Position numbers and translations under genes: made by a program
The notes under the pieces: generated by a model
Told to the model about the DNA's origin: nothing
Databases searched by the model: none
What the model saw: only the letters and a program-made list of their open reading frames with translations
Shown: piece by piece, positions 1 through 10,380 of the stretch
How positions within the stretch are numbered: the stretch's first letter is position 1
How the letters are laid out: each line of letters starts with the position of its first letter
Assembly (NCBI RefSeq): GCF_043380555.1
Contig: NC_091752.1
Span: 3,627,375 to 3,691,374, forward strand
Direction of reading: 5' to 3'
Source: Nothobranchius furzeri
Lineage: Eukaryota > Chordata > Actinopteri > Cyprinodontiformes > Nothobranchiidae
DNA: 64,000 nt

Positions 1-310
1 CGTGTCGTCAATAGTTTTGCACTTCAGTGCATTTTAGTTAAAATTTTAATTTTCTGCCTAAAACTGTCAGTGTTGTACCATCTACAGGTAAAAACTCTGC
101 ACTGCATTTGAATTTAAATCTGCCATCGCTATTGGCTAAGAGGTATCCTAGAACGTTAGCTGGTACCATATGATGTCACAATGTCGTTGTGAGCCTGTGT
201 GTGTGCGTTAGCGGCTCCGCCCTCTCGGTCTGCTAGGCAACAGCATTTGTTGCATTTTTCAAACAGGAAGTGGGAGTGAAGTAATACTCTGGTAGGGGGT
301 GACTTGCTCT
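1..310 (-). mobile_element. TTAA-target MITE, partial copy (family A)
   Basis: Reverse-orientation copy of a roughly 400-bp non-autonomous DNA transposon whose best copy lies at 38480-38875. It ends at 310 with GGGGGTGACTTGCTCT followed by TTAA, the same inverted end as the full copy. Its far end runs off the window or is missing. It shares the internal CA-repeat position and the block around a GGCGGAGCCGC motif with the other copies. The TTAA target suggests the piggyBac or Kolobok groups; no coding capacity is seen. Confidence 0.75.
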
Positions 311-314
311 TTAA

Positions 315-432
315 ATTTTAACTAAGATGCACAAAAGTTCCAAATTATTCACTACATGTGTCTGCAGCACAATTAGACACTCATTTATGTAGTTCATCAG
401 CAAATCACGTCAATGTGGGGGTGACTTGCTCT
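315..432 (+). mobile_element. TTAA-target MITE, 3' end fragment (family A)
   Basis: Forward-orientation fragment carrying only the last 118 bp of family A, directly after the reverse copy at 1-310. It ends with the same GGGGGTGACTTGCTCT inverted end and TTAA at 433-436. The two pieces together look like a rearranged or nested pair rather than one simple insertion. Confidence 0.7.
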
Positions 433-668
433 TTAAAGTTTTATTTTTCAAAGTTACTATACTTTTGTGAAGAACGGTTTCTTAATAGAAGTTAGATATT
501 ATAAAGGTAGTTCACACATGCCTTCAAAAGTAAATAATTGTTTGTAAATTTATGAGAGATCAGCTGTTCTGTTTTCATCAGGATCCAAAATGACCGCTAA
601 CGAATGACGCAGAGATTCGGTGTGAAAGGTTGTGAACTCCTCTTGCTCTTTCTAGTGATTTTTCTCAG

Positions 669-1002
669 CAAGAAGCCCAAGGAAAAAGAGCTGGACTCTA
701 AGAGCCAAGTGATCGATGGCATCAGCAGGTTGATCTGCACGGCCAAGCACCAGCACACCATGCTGAGAGGTGAGACCAGCGCACGGATGAGGCTGCGCTG
801 CCACCTGGTGTTGGGCCGCTCAAACTGCCGGTTCATCTCTAACCAGCTGCAGCTGATCTCTCTCTCCTGTTTTCTGTCATCTTCAGTCACCATTGATGGT
901 GTGGAGTGGAACGATGTCAAGTTTTTTCAGCTCGCTGCTCAGTGGCCGACGCACGTGAAGCACTTCCCGGTGGGGATCTTTGGATACACGAAGCCGGTGT
1001 GA
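669..1002 (+). CDS. 3' terminal exons of an unidentified conserved gene
   Basis: Two exons are supported. The first runs 669-769, after a pyrimidine-rich stretch ending TTTTTCTCAG, and ends AGAG|GTGAGA. The second starts at 887 after TCATCTTCAG and ends at the TGA at 1000-1002. The splice joins G to TC, making valine. The encoded C-terminus is about 72 residues: a lysine-rich start (KKPKEKELDSKS), then a compact segment ending KHFPVGIFGYTKPV. The composition and codon use look like real coding sequence, but I do not recognise the family. Upstream exons lie outside the window. The 117-nt intron is a multiple of three and free of stops, so retention would keep the frame. The gene converges on mrpl2. 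Confidence 0.6.
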
Positions 1003-3123
1003 GCCACTCCGGGCTCTCCGCTGCACTCCGGAGAATTAGAAGAAACGCCAACAGGCTCTGGCAGTCGTAGTTTTCCTGTGGAAATCTTACAGACTCACTC
1101 GTTCAGTACACACATTTCATGTCGTCCCTTTGATGTTTTTGATGTTTGGTGTTGTTTAACTTTTGTTTTTTACACACACACACACACACACTACAAAAAG
1201 AACAAGTACTATTTTGTAAGAGTTGTGCTACCGCCTCGGAGGTATTTTGAGATTTTTGACAAATTGCCACATTTTGATAATGGCAGCTGTGTTTGCACTT
1301 TGTTTTTGTTAACTTTCTATTATTATTTCTGTGAAATCCTACATTTATTGTTGCTCTATAGATAACGGAGGAGTGTGACGGTGATGTGCAGTGATGTGTG
1401 TGAGGTTGTCGCGGACTGTGTTGAAAGTTTGGAGTTTTGCTGTGAATCTCGACGGGAACCTTTTCTCCTAACTCGGTTCTCGAACTCGTCCCTTTACTTT
1501 GGGAAAAGGTCATGTTTTATAGGAAGGAATGTAAGTTTTCTTTTGAATCGTTGCTTTGAAGCACACTAAAAAGAAAAAGCAAGGTATTGAAAGGTAGCTA
1601 TAGTGAATGTAGCTATAAACATTTGTAACTGCTCAGCACGTCGGTTCATTATTGTGACTGCTGATGGTTTTTTTTACTCCCACTGTACAGTAACAACCAC
1701 TTAGAAGCAGGGTAACAACCTATTTTAACTCAGAAGTTGAATGCCAAGATTAGTTGCAGCAGAGCGACCCGCTCCGGATTTTCCACCCCCCGTGTTCAGC
1801 TTCCGGCGTACTCGCAGTAAGTAGTACAGTGATGTGCCAAAGTGGGTTTGTACCGGAGCTCTCGCTTTGCCCAAACTTCCGTGTGTGAAACTGGGAGCAA
1901 ACCGAGTCTGTGGTCCCTGTGGAGATCAGTATTAGAATTACTGAGTTACTCGTTTTCACTTACCGCTCCACGTTTGGCCGAATAGAAACAAAAGTACGCG
2001 GTAAACGGCGTAAACCACGCAGTGAGCGTCAGTATTACCACGAGGGAAAATGACTAGCCCACAACAAAAGGAGTTTGTCTCACCCGATGACTTGGACTCG
2101 CACCGAGACATTTAACTGCTTCTGTGGAGACGCCCGAGTCACTGCCTGTGTGTCTGTGTAGGTGTGCTATTATATATTTGATGGTACTCCCTGATTACTG
2201 TTATGTGAAACCTTTTTTTTGCGATAGGAAAACGTTTGGACAAAGGGCCTTCTGCAGGAGTTAGCGTTTTATAAAGTGAAGATGTTCTAGACTGGCATTT
2301 TTAAATAAGACTGTAAATAAGTATTTACTAGACATATTATCATTAATCCCTCCTTCTACTAAATTGAAAGCACAAATAGTAAACCTTTATTTCTTGACTT
2401 AAATGCCAAATATACTTCCAGAGCTCCTCTTTAACGATGAAGTGGACAATGCAAAAACTCTATAGGGTCATGCGTTGCTGCCCGCCCGTCTCCCGCTCTT
2501 TGCGATGCACTTTCACGTGGTTCTCATAGTCGCTCAAATCTGGACTCATTTTACTTTTGTCTTCAAATGTTTGAGGTGTTTTATTTAAAATGTAAACCAC
2601 TACCTGCATGTAAAGTCTTTTTTTTTCCCTGCGTTGTCATAAAGAGTTGAAGCCCATCGTGGCTTTTTTTTTACCACTTCGTTTTTCATTGACCACCATC
2701 TGCGTGCGTCTGTCCAGCTCTTCTCGTCTGCTGGTCAGGAGCGTTAACCTGGGCAGAGCTGGCTGAGAGAAGTAGCCATGAGAAACGTCCACGTATTATC
2801 CCCCGCCCCGTTTACTCCGGAGGTAGCATGTGGGTGTCTTACAAGGCTGGACCAATGAGCAGGCATAATTTTACTAACTCCATCAGTGTTAAAGCTGCTC
2901 GTTCCGGTCAAACTACACCATGCCATCTCATTGCTCCTGTTACTTGAAATGCCACCTGGTGTCTTTGCACAAACCCTATTTTAGATGACATGACAGTATT
3001 TTTAAATTCACCACTGAAATATGGGTTACTCTGCATGTTTTACTATAGATGTAAATAGGTTTTGGATTTTTATATTGTTTTTTTTTTCTTTCCATGCTCT
3101 CACAAGCAGTTGTGTTTAATAAA
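1003..3123 (+). other. Probable 3' UTR and convergent intergenic stretch
   Basis: No supported coding exon is seen between the stop of the unnamed gene and mrpl2. A short CA repeat lies near 1171-1190. The first canonical AATAAA on the plus strand that I found is at 3118-3123, followed by a T/G-rich stretch (CTCTGTTTGTTCATGTGTC), so the 3' UTR may be about 2.1 kb. This extent is inference. Confidence 0.35.
3115..3123. other. Overlapping poly(A) signals of two convergent genes
   Basis: The plus strand reads AATAAA at 3118-3123. The minus strand reads ATTAAA at 3120-3115, 86 bases past the mrpl2 stop codon. The two hexamers share three bases. Both positions suit 3' end formation of the converging genes. 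Use in vivo is inference. Confidence 0.5.
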
Positions 3124-3205
3124 CTTTTTAATCTTCCGTACAAGCGGCTCTGTTTGTTCATGTGTCTGTAAATCAGGAGCAGAAGGACGTTCACAGGTCC
3201 AGGGG

Positions 3206-6140
3206 CTAGTTGGCAGAGATGGAGGGAAGGTTGACGTAACTCTTCATTGGAGGCAACGGTTTGATCTTCCTTCCTGCCCAGCCTCCTTTCCTCTGCCACA
3301 AGCCGCTGGACGGGCGGATGCCGAGCCAGCGGTTTCGCCCCGCCTTGCCAATGATCCGTTTGTTGTGGTCGATGTTGGACACTCGTCCCACAGTCACCAT
3401 GCAGGTCTCCAGTACCTTAAAGCGACAACAAGGCAACATTTACTTCCCAGTGGAAGTATTTCCAGCAGGATGAACGTATTTTACCCTCACCTGAACCTGC
3501 TGCTTGGAAGGAAGCTGAACGATGGCTGTTCCGTTTACCTTCCGAAGCAAAACGCCACTCGTGCCTGAAATCCAAACGGGACGTTTTAGGAACCGTACTG
3601 GAACACCACGTAACTAAACGCCATGGAACCACTCAGGATACCTGCAGCGCGTATGTACTCGGATCCCCTCCCTGGTTGTATCTCCAGATTGTTCACCAGT
3701 GTTCCCACTGGAAGAGCTCCCAGTGGGTAGGCGTCCCCCTCACTGGCTGACACTGCAAAGTTAGCCCAAGTTAGAAAAGCTGCTGGAAATTAACTCCTCG
3801 TCTAAAATCGTTGTTGCAAAGCGGAAGAAGGTCTCGAACCTGCCATGCGTCCAATAACGTTGGATGTTTTAATGAGGTCTCCGACCTGCATGTTCTCTGT
3901 CGCGATGATCCATCGCTTACGGTTACCACTCGCCACCAGAGCTATGTCCGCCGACCTTTTGACAAAGAAAAAGCTCCTTACTGTCACAATCGTTGGTGCA
4001 TCTGATTAAACAACCGGTGACCAGTTGGTCTTACCTGCACGGATCGTATCGAACCTCGACAACCTTTTCTTCAAAGGGCTGGCCCTCTTTGTCTGCTTCA
4101 TAGCGCAGCCTCTGGAAGTCTATCCATCGGTACCTTTGTTTGTGGCCACCGCCGATGCCATGTGTGCGGATCTTTCCTGTGAGGGAAACGAGAATCACAA
4201 GCTTTCTAAATACTTTCCACATGCTAGCTGCTCAAATGATCCTTGTGCTCGCCAAAATAGAAACTTAAGCCAATTTCTCGAATGAAGACCAGTCATCTGA
4301 TTGGCCTTCATTCAGTCTGGAGACCTTTCACAGGCTGATTCCAAATATTGAAGAACTACAGCAAAGGAGAGATTAGGCTTTTATCAGCTAAACGGTCTGC
4401 TTCAGGTTGTGTTTAGAATAGAATTGACTTTATTGATCCCACGGTGGAGAAATTCACTTGTTACATTAGTAGAACAATAGTAAAGGTTCATGTATGTACA
4501 TACGGGCAGGAAGCTAGTGTTGTAACCTTCAACCACTAAAAACCACAAATAAAAAATGATGAACTTGGGTTCCAGAGCCAAGCAGCATACTGTAAGGGAT
4601 ACAGGCATACAATGTAAATCCAGTATTGCCGTGATGTTATTGTGCACCAGGATCATGCCAGCACCAGTTAAACTGAGGAGTTCTACACTCTTACTGCAGA
4701 GGGGATGAATGACCTGTGGTAGCGTTCTGTTTTACATCGGAGATGCCTCTGATGGAGCCGTCCACGGTCTCCGCAGTGGGTGAGTGTTTTTTTTTTTAAG
4801 ACGGTCATCTTCCCCAGCATCCCCCTTTCACACATCTTAACTGAATCCAGTGCGCATCACACCACCAGCAGACTGAGCGGGGCTTGAACCTGCGACCTTC
4901 CGATCACGACGCGTCATCATCGAAAGTCAATCACCATTTCCTTTGTCTTACTGGTGTTCAAGCGACGGTGATTACACACCAGTCAACAAAGTCCATGATG
5001 ACTGACCTCTACTCCTCGTCAATCCCCTCATACACACAGCCAACAATGGCCGAGTCATCAGAGAATCCCTGGTGGTGACAGCTGCTGGTGTTGTAGGTGA
5101 AGTCTGAGGTGTACAAGGTGAAGAGAGAGGGTGAGAGCGCCGTACCCTGTGGAGCTCCAGTACTGCACACAACCACCTCAGACATACAGTTGTGCAGCCT
5201 CACATATTGTGGCCTGTTGGTGAGGTAGTTGATGGTCCATGCAGTCAGATGTTCGTCCACTCCTGCACCCCTCATCTTCTGCTGCAGTAAACGCGGCTGG
5301 ATGGTGTTGAAGGTACTTGAGAAGTCGAAGAACATAATTCTCACAGTGCTTTTTTGCATCTCGAGGTGAGTCGGCGCCTGGTGCTGCAGGTAGATGAGCA
5401 CGTCCACCCCCATGTTCGGTTTATATGAAAATTGCAGTGGGTTCAGTTCCGGTTTAGGTTTTTTTCTCTGCGGTTTTGATGGTTTGTAGCAAAACAATTT
5501 ATAGAGATGAATAAAATGTTAAAGAGAAACTATTTTTTATGGTTTTTAGTCATATTTAGATAAAGAATGGTCTACCATGATTTTTTTTATATCTAAATAA
5601 TAAAATGTTTGCAAAAACAGTCTAATTTCTGTGTCTGACTGACATAAGACACCAGAAAAACAGGAAATCCTGACTGAGGACAGTCATAAGGACCGATTCT
5701 AATATATTTCTGACTAGTAAATGACAGAAAATGAATTTAAATAATAGAAAGTAAAGCTTTTGGCAGACTTTACCTGTGTGATCTCTGCCGCCAGTCTTTT
5801 TCATCCCCATTGGTTTAATACTGTACTTCTCCCTCTGCTTCCAAAATGTTCTGTTCTGCTCCAAAGAGGCTGTGGTGAGGAAACCTCTGCACTGGCTGAC
5901 TGTGTTCGTTCCCAGAGTTCCCAGCTTCACCTGCAACAACAAAAATAAAGGAGACTTCTAAAACAGGCTGATGGGTTTAGAATCAGAAAGCTTTATTGCC
6001 AGTGCTCCAGCGTCCCGAAGCATAGGAATTTGACTGGTTTTAGACTCTGGCTGTCAGGGGTGGTTTACCTGGGAGGAGAGCAAAACAGGCTGGGAGAGAG
6101 TCAGGCTGCGCAGAGCTCGAGTTAAACAGGATAACGCCAT
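3206..6140 (-). CDS. mrpl2: Mitochondrial large ribosomal subunit protein uL2m (MRPL2)
   Basis: Encodes the mitochondrial counterpart of bacterial ribosomal protein L2, an rRNA-binding protein at the peptidyl transferase region of the 39S subunit, imported into the matrix. Seven coding exons on the minus strand: 6140-6069, 5930-5774, 4176-4035, 3955-3840, 3752-3642, 3564-3491 and 3415-3206. All joins have GT/AG borders and keep phase, giving 293 codons (human about 305). The start MALSCLTRALRSLTLSQP is a basic, serine/leucine-rich mitochondrial presequence. L2 signatures are visible: GGRDHTG, then HGIGGGHKQRYR at the exon 2/3 join, RYDPCRSADIALVASG, RWIIATENM, GRNRWLGIRPSSG and KGGWAGRKIKPLPPMKSYV at the end. 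Similarity to human MRPL2 is close throughout. A LINE fragment sits in the 1.6-kb second intron. The gene diverges from klc4 and converges with the unnamed gene. Confidence 0.95.
4420..5500 (-). mobile_element. Truncated L2/Rex1-like LINE in mrpl2 intron 2
   Basis: Minus-strand non-LTR retrotransposon fragment in the same direction as its host gene. Reverse-transcriptase motifs lie between about 5497 and 5009: IMFFDFSSTFNTIQP (catalytic aspartate region), STGAPQGTALSPSLFTLY and FSDDSAIVG (SDD in place of YADD). The frame is then lost. The 3' end near 4420-4445 reads, on the minus strand, as a stretch with GGGATCAATAAAG, typical of this LINE type. The endonuclease half is missing. A tRNA-like stretch near 4875-4905 may be a SINE scrap. 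Inactive. Confidence 0.8.
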
Positions 6141-6560
6141 GATGACGTCCTGCAGGGAGTAAAGGAAAGAAGAAGAATCGATCAGAAAACGCCTACATCA
6201 GCACGCATCAATATAAGAAATTAGCTTTAAGTGTGGTTATTTAATAAGTTAACAGGTCTCGCGTGTGGGCAACTATAAGGTGTTGTTTTATCTAAGTAAC
6301 ATTTCCATTCTGACACATAAATGCACCACAACTCGTTTCTGTGGATTAGTTCGGCGAGGAGACTCGCCCTAGTTTGCAGTAACAGTAATCCAACACCACT
6401 AAAATATCGCTGTCAAATAAAACCCACCGCAAAATCCAAAAGTATTCATAAAACTGAGCTAACCGTAATATTTTAGTTCTCTTTATGCCGAACTTCTCGA
6501 TGGCGTCCTTCACAGACCTGCACGCGACGTCGCTCGCTGATGACGTAAAGAAGTGTTTTC
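6141..6560 (-). promoter_or_regulatory. Likely mrpl2 promoter and 5' UTR
   Basis: The sequence just before the mrpl2 start reads, on the minus strand, CCTTTACTCCCTGCAG|GACGTCATC, which resembles a splice acceptor, so a non-coding first exon may lie upstream. A candidate sits near 6519-6555, ending GTCGCGTGCAG|GTCTGTG. Close to it are CRE/ATF-like cores (TGACGTAA near 6540, GACGTC near 6525), common in nuclear genes for mitochondrial proteins. No transcript evidence is available here. Confidence 0.35.
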
Positions 6561-6756
6561 TCGTTCCCTATTATTTTAAAACACGACATATTCCTCAAGG
6601 TTATATGAATTCTCTTTTTCTTACAAATCATACATAATAATTTATAAAATATTACAAGGTTATTTTCTTTGTTGTGTTGGTGTTCGCTGACCGATAACAC
6701 AATCCGCCTGTAGGTGGCAGTATTGCTCATCGACATTTGATTCTCCACACTTTTGA

Positions 6757-9284
6757 GGAGGGTGAAAAGAATAATGCATACTTCTGTAATCTGGAAAAGA
6801 GACAAAAACAGAACAGTATAAAATCGATATTGATAAATAATATAGAAATTACGGATGACGAGATAATTTCAAAGGAAATTCTTAAATTTTATGACAATTT
6901 GTACTCCTCAAAATTCTCTGAAGAAAATTGTAATAACTTCCTGAGCAGTATTGAAATGCATATTCCTAAAATCAGTGATGACTTCAGACTTTTATGTGAT
7001 GACAACATAACAAGCTTAGAGTCGGATGAAGCTGTGAAGCGACTATGCCTGAACAAAGCTCCCGGTCCAGATGGACTCACAGCCAACTTCTACCATCAGT
7101 TCTGGGAAGAAATAAAAGATTTACTGTTTGGTGTTTTCTCAGAGATTTTTGAATCCTGCGATCTCCCTCCTACAATGCGACACGGTGTAATAATATCAAT
7201 TCCAAAGGCAGATAAAGACCATAGGATTATTGAAAACAGAAGACCAATTACCCTAAGAAATACAGATTATAAACTTCTGACTTACATTTTCAAGATACGT
7301 CTTCAATCTGGAATTTCAGATATTGTTTCGGAAACACAGTCAGGTTTTTTAAAAGGAAGATCTATTCACAACAATATAAGACTGGTAATGGATATTATTG
7401 AATACAGTGATATGATAAATGATGACGTTTTCACACTATTTTTAGATTTCTATAAAGCATTCGATTCAGTGGAACACCAATTTATCTTCTCAGTTCTAGA
7501 ACATCTTGGCTTTACTAATCTAATCAGAGGTTTGTATCGGAATATCAGCAGCTGTGTTTCATTACCCAGAGGTTCCACCCCCAGGTTCAATGTCTCTGTG
7601 GGCATACCACAAGGCTGCCCAATTTCTCCTTGCCTTTTCATATTAGTTAGTGAAATGATAGCAATCTACTTAAAAAACTGTGTGGATCTAAAAAAGTTAA
7701 ATGTCCTTGGCACAGAGTTGATCATAAGTCAATTAGCGGATGACACCACGCTTTTCTTAAAAGATTATAAACAAATTCCTATTGCTGTTGATAAAATCAA
7801 GCTATTCTCTGCAGCATGTGGACTTAAGCTAAATTTGAAAAAATGCGAACTATTGGCTATTCATGACTCCCCTCTAAAAGAAATTTGTAACATTCCCATC
7901 AAATCCGAAATTAAATATCTAGGAACATATATTTCTAAAGACCAACAATTTAACCTAAGGACAAACATAACAAATAAACTTAATGAAATTAAAGCCAAAC
8001 TAAATATTTGGCTTCAGAGGGATTTCTCCATATTAGGGCGCATTTATTTAACCAAAATGGAGAGTATATCTCGATTAGTTTATCCAACCTGCAGCACTGC
8101 AATTTCAAACGACCTAATTAAAAAGATTAACACAACCAATTTTAACTTCATTTGGAGAAATAAGCCACACTTTATAAAGAAAGATCAAATGGTCAAAGAA
8201 ATTAAAGATGGAGGCTTAAAAGTAATAGATTTCAATTGCCTTAACGGAACACTCAAAATTAATCGGCTAAAATCTTGGCTCAAGAATCCGAACACTTTCT
8301 GGTATTCTATCCCCAGTCGTATATTTAACAAAATGGGTGGTCTAAAAATTTTACTGTTGTCAGATTTTGATATAAACAAACTGCCCACAAAATTATCAGA
8401 GTTCCACAAACAAGTACTAATGTATTGGAAGTTGTTGTATGTACATAATTACTCCCCTCACTCTTCTATAATTTGGAACAATAGATATGTATTATGCCTT
8501 AATAGGTCACTATTTTATGAAGATTGGATGAATAGGAAAATTTGGTCTGTTGTACACTTGATGAAAGATAATGGTGAACTACTAGGGTATGATGAATTTT
8601 GTCTTAAATATAACTTTAGCCCTCCTAAATCTGATTTTACAAAATTATTAATAGCGCTTCCTAAAGAGGTGGTCTTCCAGTACAGAAACATTATTCAACA
8701 CCAACCTATAAATCCACAGTATGGTTCTATCTCCATCCAAGGTATTCCCCTTATGGATAAAAAGTGTACCAACCAATTTATTAGACGGTGTTTTACTGAT
8801 CAACTATACCCTTGTAAAGTCAACAAGAACAACATAATTTACAAATTTGGTAAAAGCTCCATTATTAAACTAAGGACTCTTTATTTAAAACTTCCTGTTC
8901 AACCTAAAGTCAAAGAAACACATTTTAAAATTTTTAAACAATGTCTATCCCTCAAAGGATCTGCTCAGAAAACGTTTTAACATTGATGATAATTCATGTT
9001 CCTTTTGTGGGAAGGATGTTGAAACAACTGATCATATTTTCTTTGAATGCAACAAGACACGGACGTTTTGGAACTGTTTTGAAAACTGGATTCAACCTCA
9101 GATTGGAATCCCATGTCCCATTTCAAGAGATGTCGTCACCTTTGGAACTCTCCTTCAAACAAACAACCAAGAACTCTGCTACAATCTACTTCTCTGTCTG
9201 GCAAAATTCTTCATACATAAACAAAAAATACTGAAATCACCCCTGTGTTTAATGCATTTGTACATGGTTTTAGATTGTATCTAA
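6757..9284 (+). pseudogene. LINE ORF2 remnant: reverse transcriptase plus C-terminal zinc knuckle
   Basis: One frame is open from the truncation point to 8980 (about 740 codons). Visible motifs: NAYFCNLEKRQK at the start, LNKAPGPDGLTANFYHQFW, RRPITLRNTDYKLLTYI, ETQSGFLKGRSIHNNIR, LFLDFYKAFDSVEHQFI (first catalytic aspartate), GIPQGCPISPCLF and LADDTTLFL (the ADD box). Around 8931-8940 the frame shifts: the next frame, 8937-9284, carries a cysteine/histidine knuckle CSFCGKDVETTDHIFFEC and ends at TAA. The RT motifs resemble the L1/Tx1 group rather than L2. The RT frame is remarkably intact, so the insertion is probably not ancient, but the missing 5' half and frameshift make it dead. Confidence 0.85.
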
Positions 9285-9498
9285 GATCCCTTAAATGTAT
9301 CAATAAAAACAGCTATGAAGATATGTATAGACTTTTGTGTAGACTTCCTGGAACTGTGTAGTGGTCCCTTGCATTGTTTGTTTTTGTGTGTTTTTTTTCT
9401 GTCCTCCCCCTTTTCACTGACTGTTCGATTCTCATCTGAATACATTGGCATGTTCGCCTTATTTGTAATGTAAATATGCTTTTCTGCAATTAAAAAAA
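6757..9498 (+). mobile_element. 5'-truncated L1/Tx1-type LINE
   Basis: Non-LTR retrotransposon lacking its 5' half (no endonuclease). It is flanked by ACTTTTGA at 6749-6756 and again at 9499-9506, directly after a short poly(A) at 9491-9498, the signature of target-primed insertion. The composition is AT-rich compared with the neighbouring genes. It lies between mrpl2 and klc4. Confidence 0.85.
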
Positions 9499-9597
9499 AC
9501 TTTTGATGCCTCCTTTTAGCTTTGTCCACCATGACTCTAATAGATCCAATGTACAACATTACAGAGTAGTTTTAGCATTCTTCTAACGTAACTATTT

Positions 9598-10380
9598 CAA
9601 TTCAATTCAATTCAAAAATACTTTATTAATCCCAGAAGGAAATTGATTGCTGTAGTAACTGTGAATAATAATAATAATCAAGTCATCAAAGAGTTGTTGT
9701 ATATTACAATGGCTGTTGGCAGGAAGGATCTCCAGTAGCGGTCAGTGTTGCAGCCAAACTGAAGAAGCCTCTGACTGAAGACACTCTTCCGTTGTCGGAC
9801 AGTCTTGTGAAGAGAATGCTCAGGGTTGTCCATCATTTTCTTGATTCTCTGGAGGATCCTTCTTTGCATTATCTCCTCCGGCGTTTGCAAAACTGCCGAA
9901 ACTCTGGCTGGCTGAGTCCTTGAAAGGGCTTGGAGTTCCTCCATCTTGTTGGCCAGTGATCTCACATTGCCCATTATGATCGATGGAAGAGATGGTTTGA
10001 ATTTCCTCTTTCTCTGTCTCCGTTTTGCTCCCGCTCTGCACCCACGCTTCTTGCGTTTTAGCTCATTTGGGACTTGTGGCTTCAGTTGAGGTATTATTTC
10101 AGCCTTTCCAATGTTAATCAGCTGCTCCCGATTGTAAATCAGCTTGTTGCCATGGTTACGCATCGTAACAAATGCTCAAAAAGTGAAAAAAGCTAAAAAG
10201 ATAGCAGTAAAAATCCTCCAAGCTTCACTGCTCCAGAAACAGGAACGTAAAGTGTCCAAAAAATACAGTTTTTCTTGAGAAACTAGAAGAAAAAATGCCC
10301 AAGAAAAGGCAAAACTTACACATAGTCAACAGAGCTACTCCAACATGCAGCCGCCCAGAGCAGCGCAGTTCCGGGAAAAA
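9598..10380 (-). mobile_element. Internally deleted L2-like LINE
   Basis: Minus-strand copy of the same family as the element at about 13280-15645. Its 3' end has the TTGAAT-type tandem tail (9598-9617) and the same final coding stretch ending NNSLMT. One open frame (10163-9678) joins a basic N-terminus (KRRQRKRKFK, then GNVRSLANKMEEL, the opening of the AP-endonuclease domain) straight to the C-terminal segment EEIMQRRILQRIKKMMDNP. Endonuclease core and reverse transcriptase are absent; the junction lies near 9880-9935. The 5' end near 10380 is GC-rich. Confidence 0.8.

Noticed and set aside
669..1002. Assignment of the first gene to a neighbour of human KLC4/MRPL2 such as CUL7 or PTK7
   Set aside because: The tail shows no motif I can match with confidence; naming it would be a guess.
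3062..3568. Plus-strand frame of 168 codons
   Set aside because: Antisense to the last exons of mrpl2.
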